A DNA stretch of 64,000 nt from CAZJUP01 sp964549275 (lineage in GTDB: Bacteria; Fidelibacterota; Marinisomatia; Marinisomatales; TCS55): NCBI GenBank assembly GCA_964549275.1, contig CAZJUP010000007.1, forward strand, positions 1 to 64,000, in the 5' to 3' direction. This document shows, in pieces, positions 45,359-54,870 of this stretch. The position numbers were made by a program, and so were the translations under genes. Within the stretch, counting starts at the first letter, position 1. The number at the start of each line of letters is the position of its first letter. The notes beneath the pieces are model-generated. The model did not search any database and was not told where the DNA came from. It saw nothing but the letters and a program-made list of their open reading frames with translations.

Positions 45359-46291
45359 CTATCCTGCAAAGCTAAACAAATTATTATTGTCTTTAAATGC
45401 AGAATATACCGCCGACATGGAATCGGCCACATAGTAACGATCCTGAATTTCACTGTAATCGAATCGTGTCATTACAATTTCCTCAATATCAAAAGGCAAA
45501 AACTTCGAGCGGTTCGACTCTCTTTTTGCACATTTTACAATGTTGGATGTTTCATCAAAAGAGGAAATAATTCCAGCTCCGTATATTTCAAACTCAATAT
45601 CATTGTCCTTTCTTCTGAATTTATCAGCAGATCCTGTATTTTTTATTAATCCAAATTCATAGGTCCACCAGGCAAAATTCTGAAGTCGTTTCAAATTGTG
45701 AGAAACCAACTCGGGGCCTAAATCGTTTTCATCTTTTAAAATTTTAAACCCCAGCAATCCCACGTCGTGCAAAAAGTCCGCATACTTTTTATTCATTAAA
45801 AAGGGGACGTGTCCTTGAATATCATGAAATATGTCCGGTTCTGGGGTGTATCCTTCATCGTTTTGTATTTTTACCCCTTCGTACTTTTCAGAAAAGCGCG
45901 GGGATTTTCTTATGATATCCGTTACGGGAAACTTTCTCCGCCTGTTCAAATCAAAAAACAATTCTTCATCTAAAAAACCCGATACGGGAATAAGTTCCCA
46001 ACCTGTAGAATTTTCTATGATGGGTGAAATAGCTTCAAACTCTGGAAATCGATCGTGGGGTATTGGAAGAGCTCTCATTCCCATAAGATATTCTCTTGAT
46101 GCATATTGATTCAACAGTGGTTCTAAATTAATAAAAAGGTTTTCCCAAATACTGTTCTCTAAGTTATTCACATTTCCGTAGTCTTGGGGTTTGAGATAAT
46201 CATCCTTAGTCCCAAATATTTGAATTCCCCGTACAGCGTGTGGCACTACATTTTGAAAAAGGTGATCGTACTGAGTGTGTTGTTCTGTCAT
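45359..46291 (-). CDS. Aromatic amino acid hydroxylase (pterin-dependent)
   Basis: 310 residues. The non-haem iron site is visible as His156 and His161 in PDIFHDIQGHVPF and Glu212 in WWTYEFGLI, the 2-His-1-carboxylate set of phenylalanine, tyrosine and tryptophan hydroxylases. There is no large N-terminal regulatory domain, as in bacterial PhhA. It most likely makes tyrosine from phenylalanine. The specificity is an inference. Confidence 0.85.
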   Translation of the reverse strand: MTEQHTQYDHLFQNVVPHAVRGIQIFGTKDDYLKPQDYGNVNNLENSIWENLFINLEPLLNQYASREYLMGMRALPIPHDRFPEFEAISPIIENSTGWELIPVSGFLDEELFFDLNRRRKFPVTDIIRKSPRFSEKYEGVKIQNDEGYTPEPDIFHDIQGHVPFLMNKKYADFLHDVGLLGFKILKDENDLGPELVSHNLKRLQNFAWWTYEFGLIKNTGSADKFRRKDNDIEFEIYGAGIISSFDETSNIVKCAKRESNRSKFLPFDIEEIVMTRFDYSEIQDRYYVADSMSAVYSAFKDNNNLFSFAG

Positions 46292-46341
46292 AATTGTAGC
46301 TCTTTGGTTAAACGTCCCTAAAAATTCTATTTAATACCAAA

Positions 46342-46674
46342 TTACCATAACCAAATATAGGTAACTGCGCTATTTTTTCTGCCCAAATCCGCATCCCGCG
46401 GGGATCGGCACTCAGCCCGCATACCAGCAGCATCGGGATGAAACAAATCGTAATCTTCTCCATTGATTACGGCCTGAAACCTTCCGGCTTGTGTTTCACA
46501 CCAACTTCTTACCCCAGCTTTTAGGGTTCCCGAGCCATGTCCATGAATAATTTTTATACCCCTTACTTTACCCTCAAAAATTGCAGTACTCACCTCTGTT
46601 TCAAGTACAGATATTGCTTGATCAAGAGAATATCCCTTGTGGCCAATGTCCAAAATTTTAAGTAGTGTTGCCAA
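46342..46674 (-). CDS. Small Smr-domain protein
   Basis: 110 residues, essentially one Smr domain. 'LDIGHKGYSLDQAISVLE' corresponds to the LDLHG region and 'IIHGHGSGTLKAGVRSW' to the HGxGxG motif. Smr domains act as nucleases on DNA or RNA, and stand-alone members also resolve stalled ribosomes. Here it is a free-standing protein rather than the tail of MutS2. It is divergently transcribed from the aldo/keto reductase gene. Confidence 0.82.
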   Translation of the reverse strand: MATLLKILDIGHKGYSLDQAISVLETEVSTAIFEGKVRGIKIIHGHGSGTLKAGVRSWCETQAGRFQAVINGEDYDLFHPDAAGMRAECRSPRDADLGRKNSAVTYIWLW

Positions 46675-46735
46675 AGTCTTTTATTTATTTGGGGTGGAAG
46701 TTTCCATAATTTTAACAATTATAAAAAAGGATTTC

Positions 46736-47698
46736 ATGAAACACATCACATTAGGAAGAACGGGGTCGACTGTGTCAGCAATCAGCCTCGGAACATGGTC
46801 ATACGGTGGATCGGCAACAATTAATAAAAACATTTCTGTCGGTTGGTCTGGACAGTCAGATAAAAACAGCATCAAAGCTTTGCACAAAGCATATGAACTA
46901 GGAATCATCCATTGGGATACAGCAGATGTTTATGGAAGCGGGCACTCTGAAAAAATAATTGGGTCGGTGTGGAAAGACATACCCAGACATGATGTTTTTC
47001 TCGCTACAAAAGTGGGTTGGCATAAGGGGCCGTTTAGGCATTTTTATCATCCTGTGCATATGCGAAGCCAGATGGAATCCTCCCTTAAAAATCTTAATAC
47101 CGATACCTTGGATCTTCTTTATCTCCACCATTGCAACTTTGGTGACAGTAAAGAATATTTTGACGATGCCATTGAAACGGTCCGTAGATTTCAGGAAGAA
47201 GGGAAAACCCGATTCATCGGGTTGTCTGACTGGTTCTCCGAAAAAATAATGGCCTTCATAAAGCAGGTCGACCCCGATGTAATTCAGCCATACAGAAATG
47301 TCATGGACGACACCTACAAATCAAGCGGTCTTAAAGAATGGATAGAAAACCACAATTTGGGGGTTTGTTTTTTTTCCCCTATTAAACATGGCCTGCTTAC
47401 AGGAAAATATTCTAAAGCCACCTCGTTCGAATCTGGTGATTTTCGCACAACTGTAAAAGAATTTGCAAACCAAGATCTTATTGATAAACTGATGAAAAAT
47501 AAAATGTGTTTGGAAAGCCGATTTTCTTATCACACAGAGCCCGTATTACACGGCTTGGTTGATGCCTTGCTAACGGATGTTCCGACGGGCTGTGTGTTGC
47601 TCGGACAAAGAGATACAAAACAAGTGGAAGCTGCTGCTCAACTGGGACAGGTGCTGAGCCATGAAGATTATGATTGGGTTAAGAAGCTTTATCAGTAA
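46736..47698 (+). CDS. Aldo/keto reductase
   Basis: 320 residues from the ATG at 46736, which is preceded by AAAAAAGG. A longer reading would invade the Smr gene. The TIM-barrel motifs are present: 'DTADVYGSGHSEKIIG' with the catalytic Tyr, the Lys in FLATKVGW and the LLYLHH strand. It reduces a carbonyl substrate with NADPH. The substrate is unknown. The first strand 'LGRTGSTVSAISLGTWSYGG' is typical of the family. Confidence 0.85.
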   Translation: MKHITLGRTGSTVSAISLGTWSYGGSATINKNISVGWSGQSDKNSIKALHKAYELGIIHWDTADVYGSGHSEKIIGSVWKDIPRHDVFLATKVGWHKGPFRHFYHPVHMRSQMESSLKNLNTDTLDLLYLHHCNFGDSKEYFDDAIETVRRFQEEGKTRFIGLSDWFSEKIMAFIKQVDPDVIQPYRNVMDDTYKSSGLKEWIENHNLGVCFFSPIKHGLLTGKYSKATSFESGDFRTTVKEFANQDLIDKLMKNKMCLESRFSYHTEPVLHGLVDALLTDVPTGCVLLGQRDTKQVEAAAQLGQVLSHEDYDWVKKLYQ

Positions 47699-47747
47699 TT
47701 CGGATAAATTTGTTTTTAAGACAATAGATAAAAACCTCGTCTGTCTT

Positions 47748-49055
47748 TTATGTTATTTTAAAGCCGGCTTTTGCCGCATAGCGTTCTAAGTTGTCTCTAA
47801 AATCTGGATGACTGATTTCAATCAGCGCTTTGGCTCTTTCACCCATTCCTTTATGATGAAGTTCCGCTGCGCCGAATTCAGTAATGACCGTGTGTACATC
47901 TCCTTCGCTTGTAACCACTCCGGCACCTTTCTCCAAAAACGGAACTATTCTGGAGTAAGTATTACCTTTAATTTGGACCGTAGATGGTAAAGCAATAATC
48001 GGTTTTCCGCCTTCGGATCGTGCCGCACCACGAATAAAATCCACCTGGCCCCCAATACCGCTATAAAACTTTTTTCCGATTGAATCGGCACAAACTTGTC
48101 CTTTTAAATCAACAGAAATCGCTTGGTTAATGGCAATGACGTTATCGTTTCTTGATATGTTAAAGACATCGTTTGTATAGTGGCTCGGTCTCATTTCTAG
48201 AATAGGATTCTCGTTTGACCACTCATACAATGATCGGCTACCCATTATAATGCCGGTGACAACCTTGCCTTTGTTTAGTGACTTTTGGCTGTTAGTTATC
48301 ACACCAGACTCAACCAAGTTCATAATTCCATCAGAGATTAACTCAGAGTGCACCCCCAGGTTTTTATGCCCGTTTAAAAAGGAAAGAACGGCATCGGGGA
48401 TTTTTCCGATTCCGACCTGTAGACAGGCACCATCCGGAATAATTTCTGAGATTGTTTTTCCAATTTTTATATATCGATCGGAAAGGGAAGGTGGGGTCAC
48501 TTCAAATAAAGGCTCCTCCGTTTCAATGCATTGATAAATATCATCCATATGAATAAAACTATAACCCTGCGTTCTTGGAACTGATGGATTAAGTTCTGCA
48601 ATTATTTTTTTCGCGGATCGGCAGGCTGTCCAACTGACATCTACGGATGTCCCCAAACTACAGTATCCTCGCGAATCGGGTGGACTAACCTTTATCAAGG
48701 TTGCATCCGGCCTAAGTTTTTCTAAAAAAGAAGGGACTTCCGATAGAAAGATTGGAAGATAATATGCCCTTCCCTCATTGACCGCTCTACGTGTATTTGG
48801 ACCGATAAAAAAGGCATGGTGTATAAAAGAGGATTCCATTCCCGGCAGAACATATGGGGCCGTTTCTTCCGTTTTCCCCAAGGTTAAAATATGGTAAAGA
48901 TGAACGTTCGATAGTTCTTGGTGTCTTTCTGTTAAGGCCCGAATAAGCGCTTTCGGGACAACAGCCCCACCCCCAATAAAAATATTGTCTTCAGATTTTA
49001 CAACCGATACCGCCTCCTTAGCAGTCACGATTTTATTAGCCCACGATTTAGACAA
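47748..49055 (-). CDS. Acetyl-CoA hydrolase/CoA-transferase family protein
   Basis: 435 residues, close to 4-hydroxybutyrate CoA-transferase and Cat-type enzymes. Recognisable blocks are 'IFIGGGAVVPKALIRAL' at the N-terminus, 'GACLQVGIGKIPDAV' mid-protein and 'QVCADSIGKKFYSGIGGQVD' near 310-330. It moves CoA between acids and acyl groups. Pyruvate kinase is the next gene on the same strand upstream, suggesting an acetate or fermentation link. Confidence 0.82.
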   Translation of the reverse strand: MSKSWANKIVTAKEAVSVVKSEDNIFIGGGAVVPKALIRALTERHQELSNVHLYHILTLGKTEETAPYVLPGMESSFIHHAFFIGPNTRRAVNEGRAYYLPIFLSEVPSFLEKLRPDATLIKVSPPDSRGYCSLGTSVDVSWTACRSAKKIIAELNPSVPRTQGYSFIHMDDIYQCIETEEPLFEVTPPSLSDRYIKIGKTISEIIPDGACLQVGIGKIPDAVLSFLNGHKNLGVHSELISDGIMNLVESGVITNSQKSLNKGKVVTGIIMGSRSLYEWSNENPILEMRPSHYTNDVFNISRNDNVIAINQAISVDLKGQVCADSIGKKFYSGIGGQVDFIRGAARSEGGKPIIALPSTVQIKGNTYSRIVPFLEKGAGVVTSEGDVHTVITEFGAAELHHKGMGERAKALIEISHPDFRDNLERYAAKAGFKIT

Positions 49056-49097
49056 AAAGTTCCCCAGATTCTATAGTAATAGTAATATTGTAATAAA

Positions 49098-50522
49098 CTA
49101 ACTGTTTTGTTGTTCCATTTTTTGGACCGAAAGATAATTCGTGGTTCCTATTGCCCCCATAGGAACGCCACCTGTAATGACAAATTTTTCTCCAGAGGAT
49201 AGCAGTCGATGTTCTTTTAAAATGTTTCTGCATAAATCCGGAATCTGGTCTAAATCTTCAAAGTTTGAAACCAAAAATGCTTTTACCCCCCACACAATGG
49301 ACAGCTGGCGACAGGTCTCGTCTAAAGGTGTCAAGGCTAAAATTTCCGACGGGGGACGATACCGTGAAATCATTCTGGCTGTGCTGCCGCTATGTGTCAT
49401 GGACAAAATATATCTAATGTTTAAATCTTCCGCCACTTGACACGTTGCATGGCTAATGGCGTCAGCAGTGTGCTTTTGCTGCCCTATTGAAAGGCTTTGG
49501 CTTGATTTTGCGAGAGACTGTTCTGTTTCTAAAATTACCTTTTTTAATACACGGACAACTTCCTCTGGATATCTCCCGGCAGCGGTTTCTCCTGTAACCA
49601 ATAAAGCATCTGCGCCATCATAAATTGCATTGGCAATATCACTTACTTCAGCGCGAGTTGGCGTCGGGTTGTCCACCATGGATTCAAGCATCTGTGTTGC
49701 AATGACAACAGGTTTCCCCATTTTGTGTGCAGTTTTTATAATATTCTTTTGAGCGGATGGTACTTTTTCTGAAGGGATTTCTACACCAAGGTCTCCGCGT
49801 GCAACCATGACAGCATCGAAAGTTTCAATAATCGATTCGGCATCTTCCAGCGCTTCCCACTTTTCTATTTTTGCCATAACTGGTACTGTTTTTCCTACAG
49901 ATGCCATAAGGGTATCAACTTCTTTTCGATCCTCAGCTGAACGAACAAAAGAAAGTGCAATCCAGTCTGCGCCACCTTCAAGAGCAATTTTTAAATCGAC
50001 CTTATCTTGTTCTGTAAGGGTTGGAACATCAAGGGTAATACCGGGGAAATTTACCCCTTTCCTATTTTTTACCTCGCCACCAAACAACACGGAACATTTG
50101 ATGGTATTTTCTGAAACCGCTTTGACAACTTCCAACACAACTCGCCCATCATTGATAAGTATTTGTGCACCTTCATTAACCGAGGTAAATGCAAAACCAC
50201 TAGAGACACAAATGTGGTTTTGATCTGCTGGTTTCTCGTTTGTTATAAAAACTGTGTCCCCCTCTTTTAACATCAAGTTTGGAACAACATCCTTTATTCT
50301 TATTTTTGGACCAGCTAAATCTGCCAAAATACAGGGTCGGCAACCATCTGGGGTAAGGGACTCTCGAATAAGCTTAAAAGCGGCGCGCTTAGAGGATTCA
50401 TCACCGTGTGATAAGTTTACTCGAAAAGCATTTACACCAATATTTACCATGGATTTAAGTGTTGAAGTTTCTGCACACGCCGGTCCTATTGTTGCTAAAA
50501 TTTTTGTTCTGTTTTGTATCAT
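49098..50522 (-). CDS. pyk: Pyruvate kinase
   Basis: 474 residues, close to the standard bacterial length. 'TKILATIGPA' starts the barrel, 'FRVNLSHG' contacts the substrate, 'MAKIEKWEALEDAE' gives the catalytic Lys and 'VMVARGDLGVEIP' the metal Glu/Asp site. It converts PEP and ADP to pyruvate and ATP. ppdK at 33 kb catalyses the opposing reaction. The CoA-transferase gene is downstream and apaG is upstream, all on the minus strand. Confidence 0.95.
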   Translation of the reverse strand: MIQNRTKILATIGPACAETSTLKSMVNIGVNAFRVNLSHGDESSKRAAFKLIRESLTPDGCRPCILADLAGPKIRIKDVVPNLMLKEGDTVFITNEKPADQNHICVSSGFAFTSVNEGAQILINDGRVVLEVVKAVSENTIKCSVLFGGEVKNRKGVNFPGITLDVPTLTEQDKVDLKIALEGGADWIALSFVRSAEDRKEVDTLMASVGKTVPVMAKIEKWEALEDAESIIETFDAVMVARGDLGVEIPSEKVPSAQKNIIKTAHKMGKPVVIATQMLESMVDNPTPTRAEVSDIANAIYDGADALLVTGETAAGRYPEEVVRVLKKVILETEQSLAKSSQSLSIGQQKHTADAISHATCQVAEDLNIRYILSMTHSGSTARMISRYRPPSEILALTPLDETCRQLSIVWGVKAFLVSNFEDLDQIPDLCRNILKEHRLLSSGEKFVITGGVPMGAIGTTNYLSVQKMEQQNS

Positions 50523-50538
50523 TTGAATTTTTTGCTGG

Positions 50539-50922
50539 TTAGTTTACTGAAAAGGGGGCCGCAAGTTGAAATGGGTCGATTGGGGCATTAAAAATTTTTC
50601 CGTTATCATCAATCATTTCATAATGTCCCTGCATCACACCAAAAGCTGTTTGAAGCGGGCAAAAGCTTGTGTATTCAAAAGTCTCTCCTACTTTTATATG
50701 GGGTTGATGACCGACAACTCCAGGGCCTCGAACTTCTTCAATGTTCCCATTTCCATCCGTAATGTGCCAATATCGGTTTAATAATTTAGTGCCGCATGTT
50801 CCATTGTTTTTTATTACAATATTATAAGAGAAAAAATAAATTGGACGCGACGGGTCACTTCGTTCCGGCACGTATTGAGGGCGAGAAACGATAACTATTG
50901 AGTCTGTTTTTGGTTCTGACAT
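50539..50922 (-). CDS. apaG: ApaG domain protein
   Basis: 127 residues from the ATG at 50922, the family length. A longer reading to 51090 would add a Val-rich tail with no domain and run into the divergent peptidase leader. The beta-sandwich motifs 'YFFSYNIVIKNNG', 'RYWHITDGNGNIEEVRGPGV' and 'FGVMQGHYEMID' are those of ApaG. It is linked to Co2+/Mg2+ efflux in E. coli, with an uncertain biochemical role. Confidence 0.88.
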   Translation of the reverse strand: MSEPKTDSIVIVSRPQYVPERSDPSRPIYFFSYNIVIKNNGTCGTKLLNRYWHITDGNGNIEEVRGPGVVGHQPHIKVGETFEYTSFCPLQTAFGVMQGHYEMIDDNGKIFNAPIDPFQLAAPFSVN

Positions 50923-51016
50923 CTGTTTTAAAAGACGGTAAATTACAAAGCTCCTTTTACGAGGAACACGTGAATTCTGACAAATTTTTACCAATACAAT
51001 ATTGTTTGGAGAAACC

Positions 51017-52810
51017 ATGAAAACCACAACCATATTATCTACTGTTTTGATATTAATTTCCTGCGTGGGAAGCCTTCCCACAATAAACAAATTTCAAAAT
51101 AATCCTGAAATTTCAATTGAAGAGCTTTCAGCGCACATTCAATTTTTAGCCTCGGATAGTTTAAAGGGGCGGTTTCCTGGAACACCCGAATCTGAAATAG
51201 CTGCGAAATATATTACAGATCAAATGAAACAAGTTGGCATCCTTCCAGCTGGAGAAGAAAATTATCGTCAGTATTTTGATTTTGTTTCCAATCTTGAAAT
51301 AGGAGAAAAAAATACACTGTACACCAAAAACAGATCTTTTTCTGTATCGAGCGACTATATGCCCCTGGGGTTTTCTGGTACAGGATTCTATAGCGGAGGA
51401 GTTGCCTTTGTAGGATATGGGTTTTCCATCAATGATTCAATTCAATGGAATGATTACGCAAACATTGAGATGAAAAACAAATGGGCGTTGATTCTTAGGG
51501 GAGGACCCGAAAGAGACAATCCCCATTCCGATTTCGAGAAGCATATACCGCTTCGAAAAAAAGTTCTTACAGCAAAAGATAATGGCGCCTTAGGTGTTTT
51601 GTTTGTTTCTCCAATCGACCCAGAAGAAAAGGATGAACTGATTCGCCTTCGATACGACCAGAGTTTTTCCGGAGCCGGTATTCCCGCAATTCACATTTCT
51701 CAAGCGACAGCAAACGCTTTGCTTTCCGAAAAGAACATTAAACTTGAGGTACTTCAGAAAAAACTTGAATCATCCAGAGCTTCTGAAAGTTTTTTACTGC
51801 CGGAAACAGAGATATCTGCAACTGTTTCACTAAAAAAGAAGACAAATAGTGTACCAAATATTTTAGGTATAATTCCAGGAAATCACCCGAAACTAAAAAA
51901 CGAATATATTGTCTTGGGCGCCCATTTTGACCATTTGGGTTTTGGCGGTGAAGGAAGCGGATCTCTCAAGCCAGATACAGTTGCTGTACACAACGGTGCT
52001 GACGATAACGCGTCTGGTACAGCAGGGCTTTTAGAGGTTGGAGAACGGTTGGCAGCAAACAAACACCTCTTAAAGCGATCTGTCCTTTTAATGGCCTACA
52101 ATGCTGAAGAGGAGGGTCTTTTAGGTTCAAAATATTTTACAAAAAATCCCACAATAGCCTTGGGTTCTGTCGCTGCAATGATAAACATGGACATGATTGG
52201 CCGTATGTCAGAGAACAAGGTGACTATCGGGGGAACGGGAACCGCACCCAACTTTGAGACGCTCTTAAACAACGTTAATAAAGATCACAATCTGGTTCTA
52301 AAAATGAGCCCTGAGGGATATGGACCCAGTGACCACGCCAGTTTTTATGTGAACGATATTCCCGTTCTGTTTTTCTTTACCGGAACCCACGACGATTACC
52401 ACCGCCCGAGTGATGATTGGGAAAAAATAAATTTTGAGGGCGAAAAACAAATTTCAGAATTTATTTATGAGACCACTGTGCGCCTCAGTGCGCTCGAAGA
52501 AAAACCAAAGTTTACAGAGGCGGGTCCAAAAAACCCTCAAGCATCACGCAGAAAATTTAAAGTAACCTTTGGGATTATTCCTTCTTATGGAAGCCAAGAA
52601 GAGGGAATGGAAATTGATGGCGCAAAAAAAGACGGCCCTGCCGCAAAAGCGGGGTTGAAAAAGGGAGATATCATCGTACAAATTGGTGGAAAAGAAATCA
52701 AAAACATATATGATTATATGTACCGCCTTGCGGAACTCAAGAAAGGACAGGTCGTAGCGGTAAAAATCAGACGGGGTGACCGCTTATTAGAATTGTCTAT
52801 ACAACTTTGA
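51017..52810 (+). CDS. Secreted M28-family metallopeptidase with PDZ domain
   Basis: 597 residues from the ATG at 51017 (GGAG six bases upstream). A lipobox-like ISC near residue 16 suggests a lipoprotein. A PA-like insert is followed by the M28 catalytic core with the co-catalytic metal ligands visible: His in GAHFDHLGFGG, Asp in GADDNASG, Glu-Glu in NAEEEGLLGS, Asp in MDMIGR and His in GPSDHASFYV. A PDZ domain closes the protein (about 530-597, 'AGLKKGDIIVQIGGKEIKN'). It removes amino-terminal residues or amino acids from peptides in the envelope. Confidence 0.85.
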   Translation: MKTTTILSTVLILISCVGSLPTINKFQNNPEISIEELSAHIQFLASDSLKGRFPGTPESEIAAKYITDQMKQVGILPAGEENYRQYFDFVSNLEIGEKNTLYTKNRSFSVSSDYMPLGFSGTGFYSGGVAFVGYGFSINDSIQWNDYANIEMKNKWALILRGGPERDNPHSDFEKHIPLRKKVLTAKDNGALGVLFVSPIDPEEKDELIRLRYDQSFSGAGIPAIHISQATANALLSEKNIKLEVLQKKLESSRASESFLLPETEISATVSLKKKTNSVPNILGIIPGNHPKLKNEYIVLGAHFDHLGFGGEGSGSLKPDTVAVHNGADDNASGTAGLLEVGERLAANKHLLKRSVLLMAYNAEEEGLLGSKYFTKNPTIALGSVAAMINMDMIGRMSENKVTIGGTGTAPNFETLLNNVNKDHNLVLKMSPEGYGPSDHASFYVNDIPVLFFFTGTHDDYHRPSDDWEKINFEGEKQISEFIYETTVRLSALEEKPKFTEAGPKNPQASRRKFKVTFGIIPSYGSQEEGMEIDGAKKDGPAAKAGLKKGDIIVQIGGKEIKNIYDYMYRLAELKKGQVVAVKIRRGDRLLELSIQL

Positions 52811-52861
52811 TTGGCAGACTTTTTGTATAAATTGCTCAAAAGAGGCGAATGATAGTTATTT

Positions 52862-53674
52862 TTAGTTAGATACCTTTTCCATTATGTTGCTGCGCAATTC
52901 CAATATGACCCTGACATAGTTGTCAGAGTGATTATAGGCATAAATAGAGCGATAAACACTGGAGTCTTTTCTAAAGTTTTTATCTCCCTTTTTGTAGCCG
53001 TTTTTGAGCAAGTAATTTGCAACACTGCCTAAGACGTCCGGCCACTCAAGATGATGGCGGATACCATCACCATCAAAATCCACAGCATAGTAGTTAAAGC
53101 TAGAGGGTATAAACTGTCCAAATCCAAACGCACCTGCATATGATCCTTTTATTGAAAACGGTTCAGACTTATTCGCATAACAAAGCTTTAAAAACTCACC
53201 CAGTTCTTTTGAGGCCCACCGTCTTTTGTTTGGCATAGTGTGAATTATAGAATATAATGCGTTAAACACGCTATAGTCTGCATGGTGGTTTCCATAATTG
53301 CTCTCTACCCCCACAATGCTGACCAAAACAAACGGATCTATTTCATATTGTCTTGATATAGAATCAACAATAGAGCTGTGGGATTTATAAAAAGCCTTTC
53401 CGCCACTTATGCGTGATTGGGTTATAAAAATTTTACGGTATTCACGATAAGGTTTTTTCTCATAGGCAAAATTAAATTTATCTGCAATTTTTTCGTAGAG
53501 GACAATGTCTTTATTATTAAAGACGTCTTTAATGTACTCTTCTGGAATCTCCGACCCTTTTAAGTACTCCATCGTTCGATCATAGGCGAGATCTCCATTT
53601 GTTGGGTGTGGACCGCAAACAATAAAGCCTTTTAACAGTCCTAATAAAACAATAAAATATTTTAATCGATCCAT
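52862..53674 (-). CDS. MltB-type lytic transglycosylase
   Basis: About 270 residues from the ATG at 53674. A TTG two codons upstream is an alternative. The catalytic Glu lies in SIVGVESNYG (about residue 124), followed by 'GAFGFGQFIPSSFNYYAVDF' and DGDG, the pattern of the MltB/SltB (GH103) family. It cleaves peptidoglycan and forms 1,6-anhydro ends. The N-terminus is hydrophobic and fits export. It overlaps the upstream TolB-like gene by 13 bases. Confidence 0.85.
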   Translation of the reverse strand: MDRLKYFIVLLGLLKGFIVCGPHPTNGDLAYDRTMEYLKGSEIPEEYIKDVFNNKDIVLYEKIADKFNFAYEKKPYREYRKIFITQSRISGGKAFYKSHSSIVDSISRQYEIDPFVLVSIVGVESNYGNHHADYSVFNALYSIIHTMPNKRRWASKELGEFLKLCYANKSEPFSIKGSYAGAFGFGQFIPSSFNYYAVDFDGDGIRHHLEWPDVLGSVANYLLKNGYKKGDKNFRKDSSVYRSIYAYNHSDNYVRVILELRSNIMEKVSN

Positions 53675-54756
53675 TCGCAAATAAAAATATTTGTATCACC
53701 CTGTTTTGCCTGGTTTCTATTGGAGCCAAACACAAAATATTTACCATTCGGACTAAACATGGGAAACCCGTCAAAACCATCAAATGTTGTAATCCGTTCT
53801 AGGTTTGTTCCATCCAAATTTACCGCCCACAGATCAAAATTTCTTCCCTTTGGATCAGCCATGTTCGAACAAAATATAATTCGGTCATCATTAGGAAAAA
53901 AGAATGGTGCAAAGTTCGCTGCTTCATTATGGGTGATCTGGGTTTTGTTCGTTCCATCCGAGTTCATAACCCTTACTTGTAGGTTCATGGGGCGAATAGC
54001 ATTGTCTGCAAGCAGTTGTTTATAGTCCGCAATTTCTTCGGCAGATTCCGGATAATAAGCCCTCCAAACAATTTTGGAACCATCATGGCTAAAGAAAGGG
54101 CCCCCATCATATCCTAGTTTATCTGTAAGCTGTTTTTTCCCTGAACCATCCGGATTCATTGTCCACACTTCCAAATCTCCACTGGAAATCGATGTATACA
54201 CTATTTTTTTTCCATCTTCTGAATATGTTGCCTCTGCGTCGTATCCTGCTTCTTCCGTGAGGCGCTCAATATCCCCTCCGTCATTGTTTGCTCTGAAAAT
54301 ATCATAGCCCTCATGAAGCTTCCAAACATATCCTTTGCTAAAATCAGGTGGCGGTGGACACTCTTTTCCCGCAAGATGTGTTGATGCATAAACAATTTTT
54401 TGGTTGTGAGGATATTCAAAATAAGCACACGTTGTTACGCCTTCTCCCGTAGAAACCATTTTCACGTCTCCCGTAACAAGATCTAAGATATATATTTGGT
54501 CGCAGAGATCATCTCCGTCATGAGCTTGAAAAATCAGTTTTTTGCTGTCAGAACTAAAATATGCTTCTGCATTCTCTCCGCTAAATGTCAGTTGTCGAAG
54601 GTTTTTAAAATGACGTTCTCCTTCCAAAATAAATGTGTTTGCAGAGCCGTCTGTTATATCAATAGCCTCTTGATCTGCCGACGTACGCATAAAAAGAAGA
54701 AATGTCCCCACAACAATGAGAACAGCCACATAGTGGATTGGTTTTGTTTTAGACAT
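53662..54756 (-). CDS. TolB-like beta-propeller protein
   Basis: 364 residues. A signal-type N-terminus (about 8-24) precedes a propeller of PD40/WD40-like repeats ('AYFSSDSKKLIFQA', 'ATYSEDGKKIVYTS', 'PFFSHDGSKIVWRA', 'APFFFPNDDRIIFCS', 'PMFSPNGKYFVFGS'). Five to six blades are visible. It is probably a periplasmic protein-binding propeller. It overlaps the transglycosylase gene downstream, so the two may work on the cell wall together. Confidence 0.78.
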   Translation of the reverse strand: MSKTKPIHYVAVLIVVGTFLLFMRTSADQEAIDITDGSANTFILEGERHFKNLRQLTFSGENAEAYFSSDSKKLIFQAHDGDDLCDQIYILDLVTGDVKMVSTGEGVTTCAYFEYPHNQKIVYASTHLAGKECPPPPDFSKGYVWKLHEGYDIFRANNDGGDIERLTEEAGYDAEATYSEDGKKIVYTSISSGDLEVWTMNPDGSGKKQLTDKLGYDGGPFFSHDGSKIVWRAYYPESAEEIADYKQLLADNAIRPMNLQVRVMNSDGTNKTQITHNEAANFAPFFFPNDDRIIFCSNMADPKGRNFDLWAVNLDGTNLERITTFDGFDGFPMFSPNGKYFVFGSNRNQAKQGDTNIFICEWID

Positions 54757-54870
54757 TGATTTGTCCCCTTCAAATTAGGGGGGAATTTAGCAGTGTTTCT
54801 TATCAATTAAATATGATGAAGTTTGAAGTTTATTCGGTTATTTTCCAAACATCGATTTCATAAAAATCTT

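Noticed and set aside
47718..47750. Possible weak terminator between the convergent aldo/keto reductase and CoA-transferase genes
   Set aside because: AAGACA and TGTCTT could pair, but the loop is 18 bases and the stem only 6 bp, so it is not convincing.
48052..48126. Apparent absence of the usual Glu in the CoA-transferase 'A-I-x-V-D-L' segment (reads AISVDL)
   Set aside because: Family members differ at this position and I could not confirm the catalytic Glu location from memory, so I do not report a defect.
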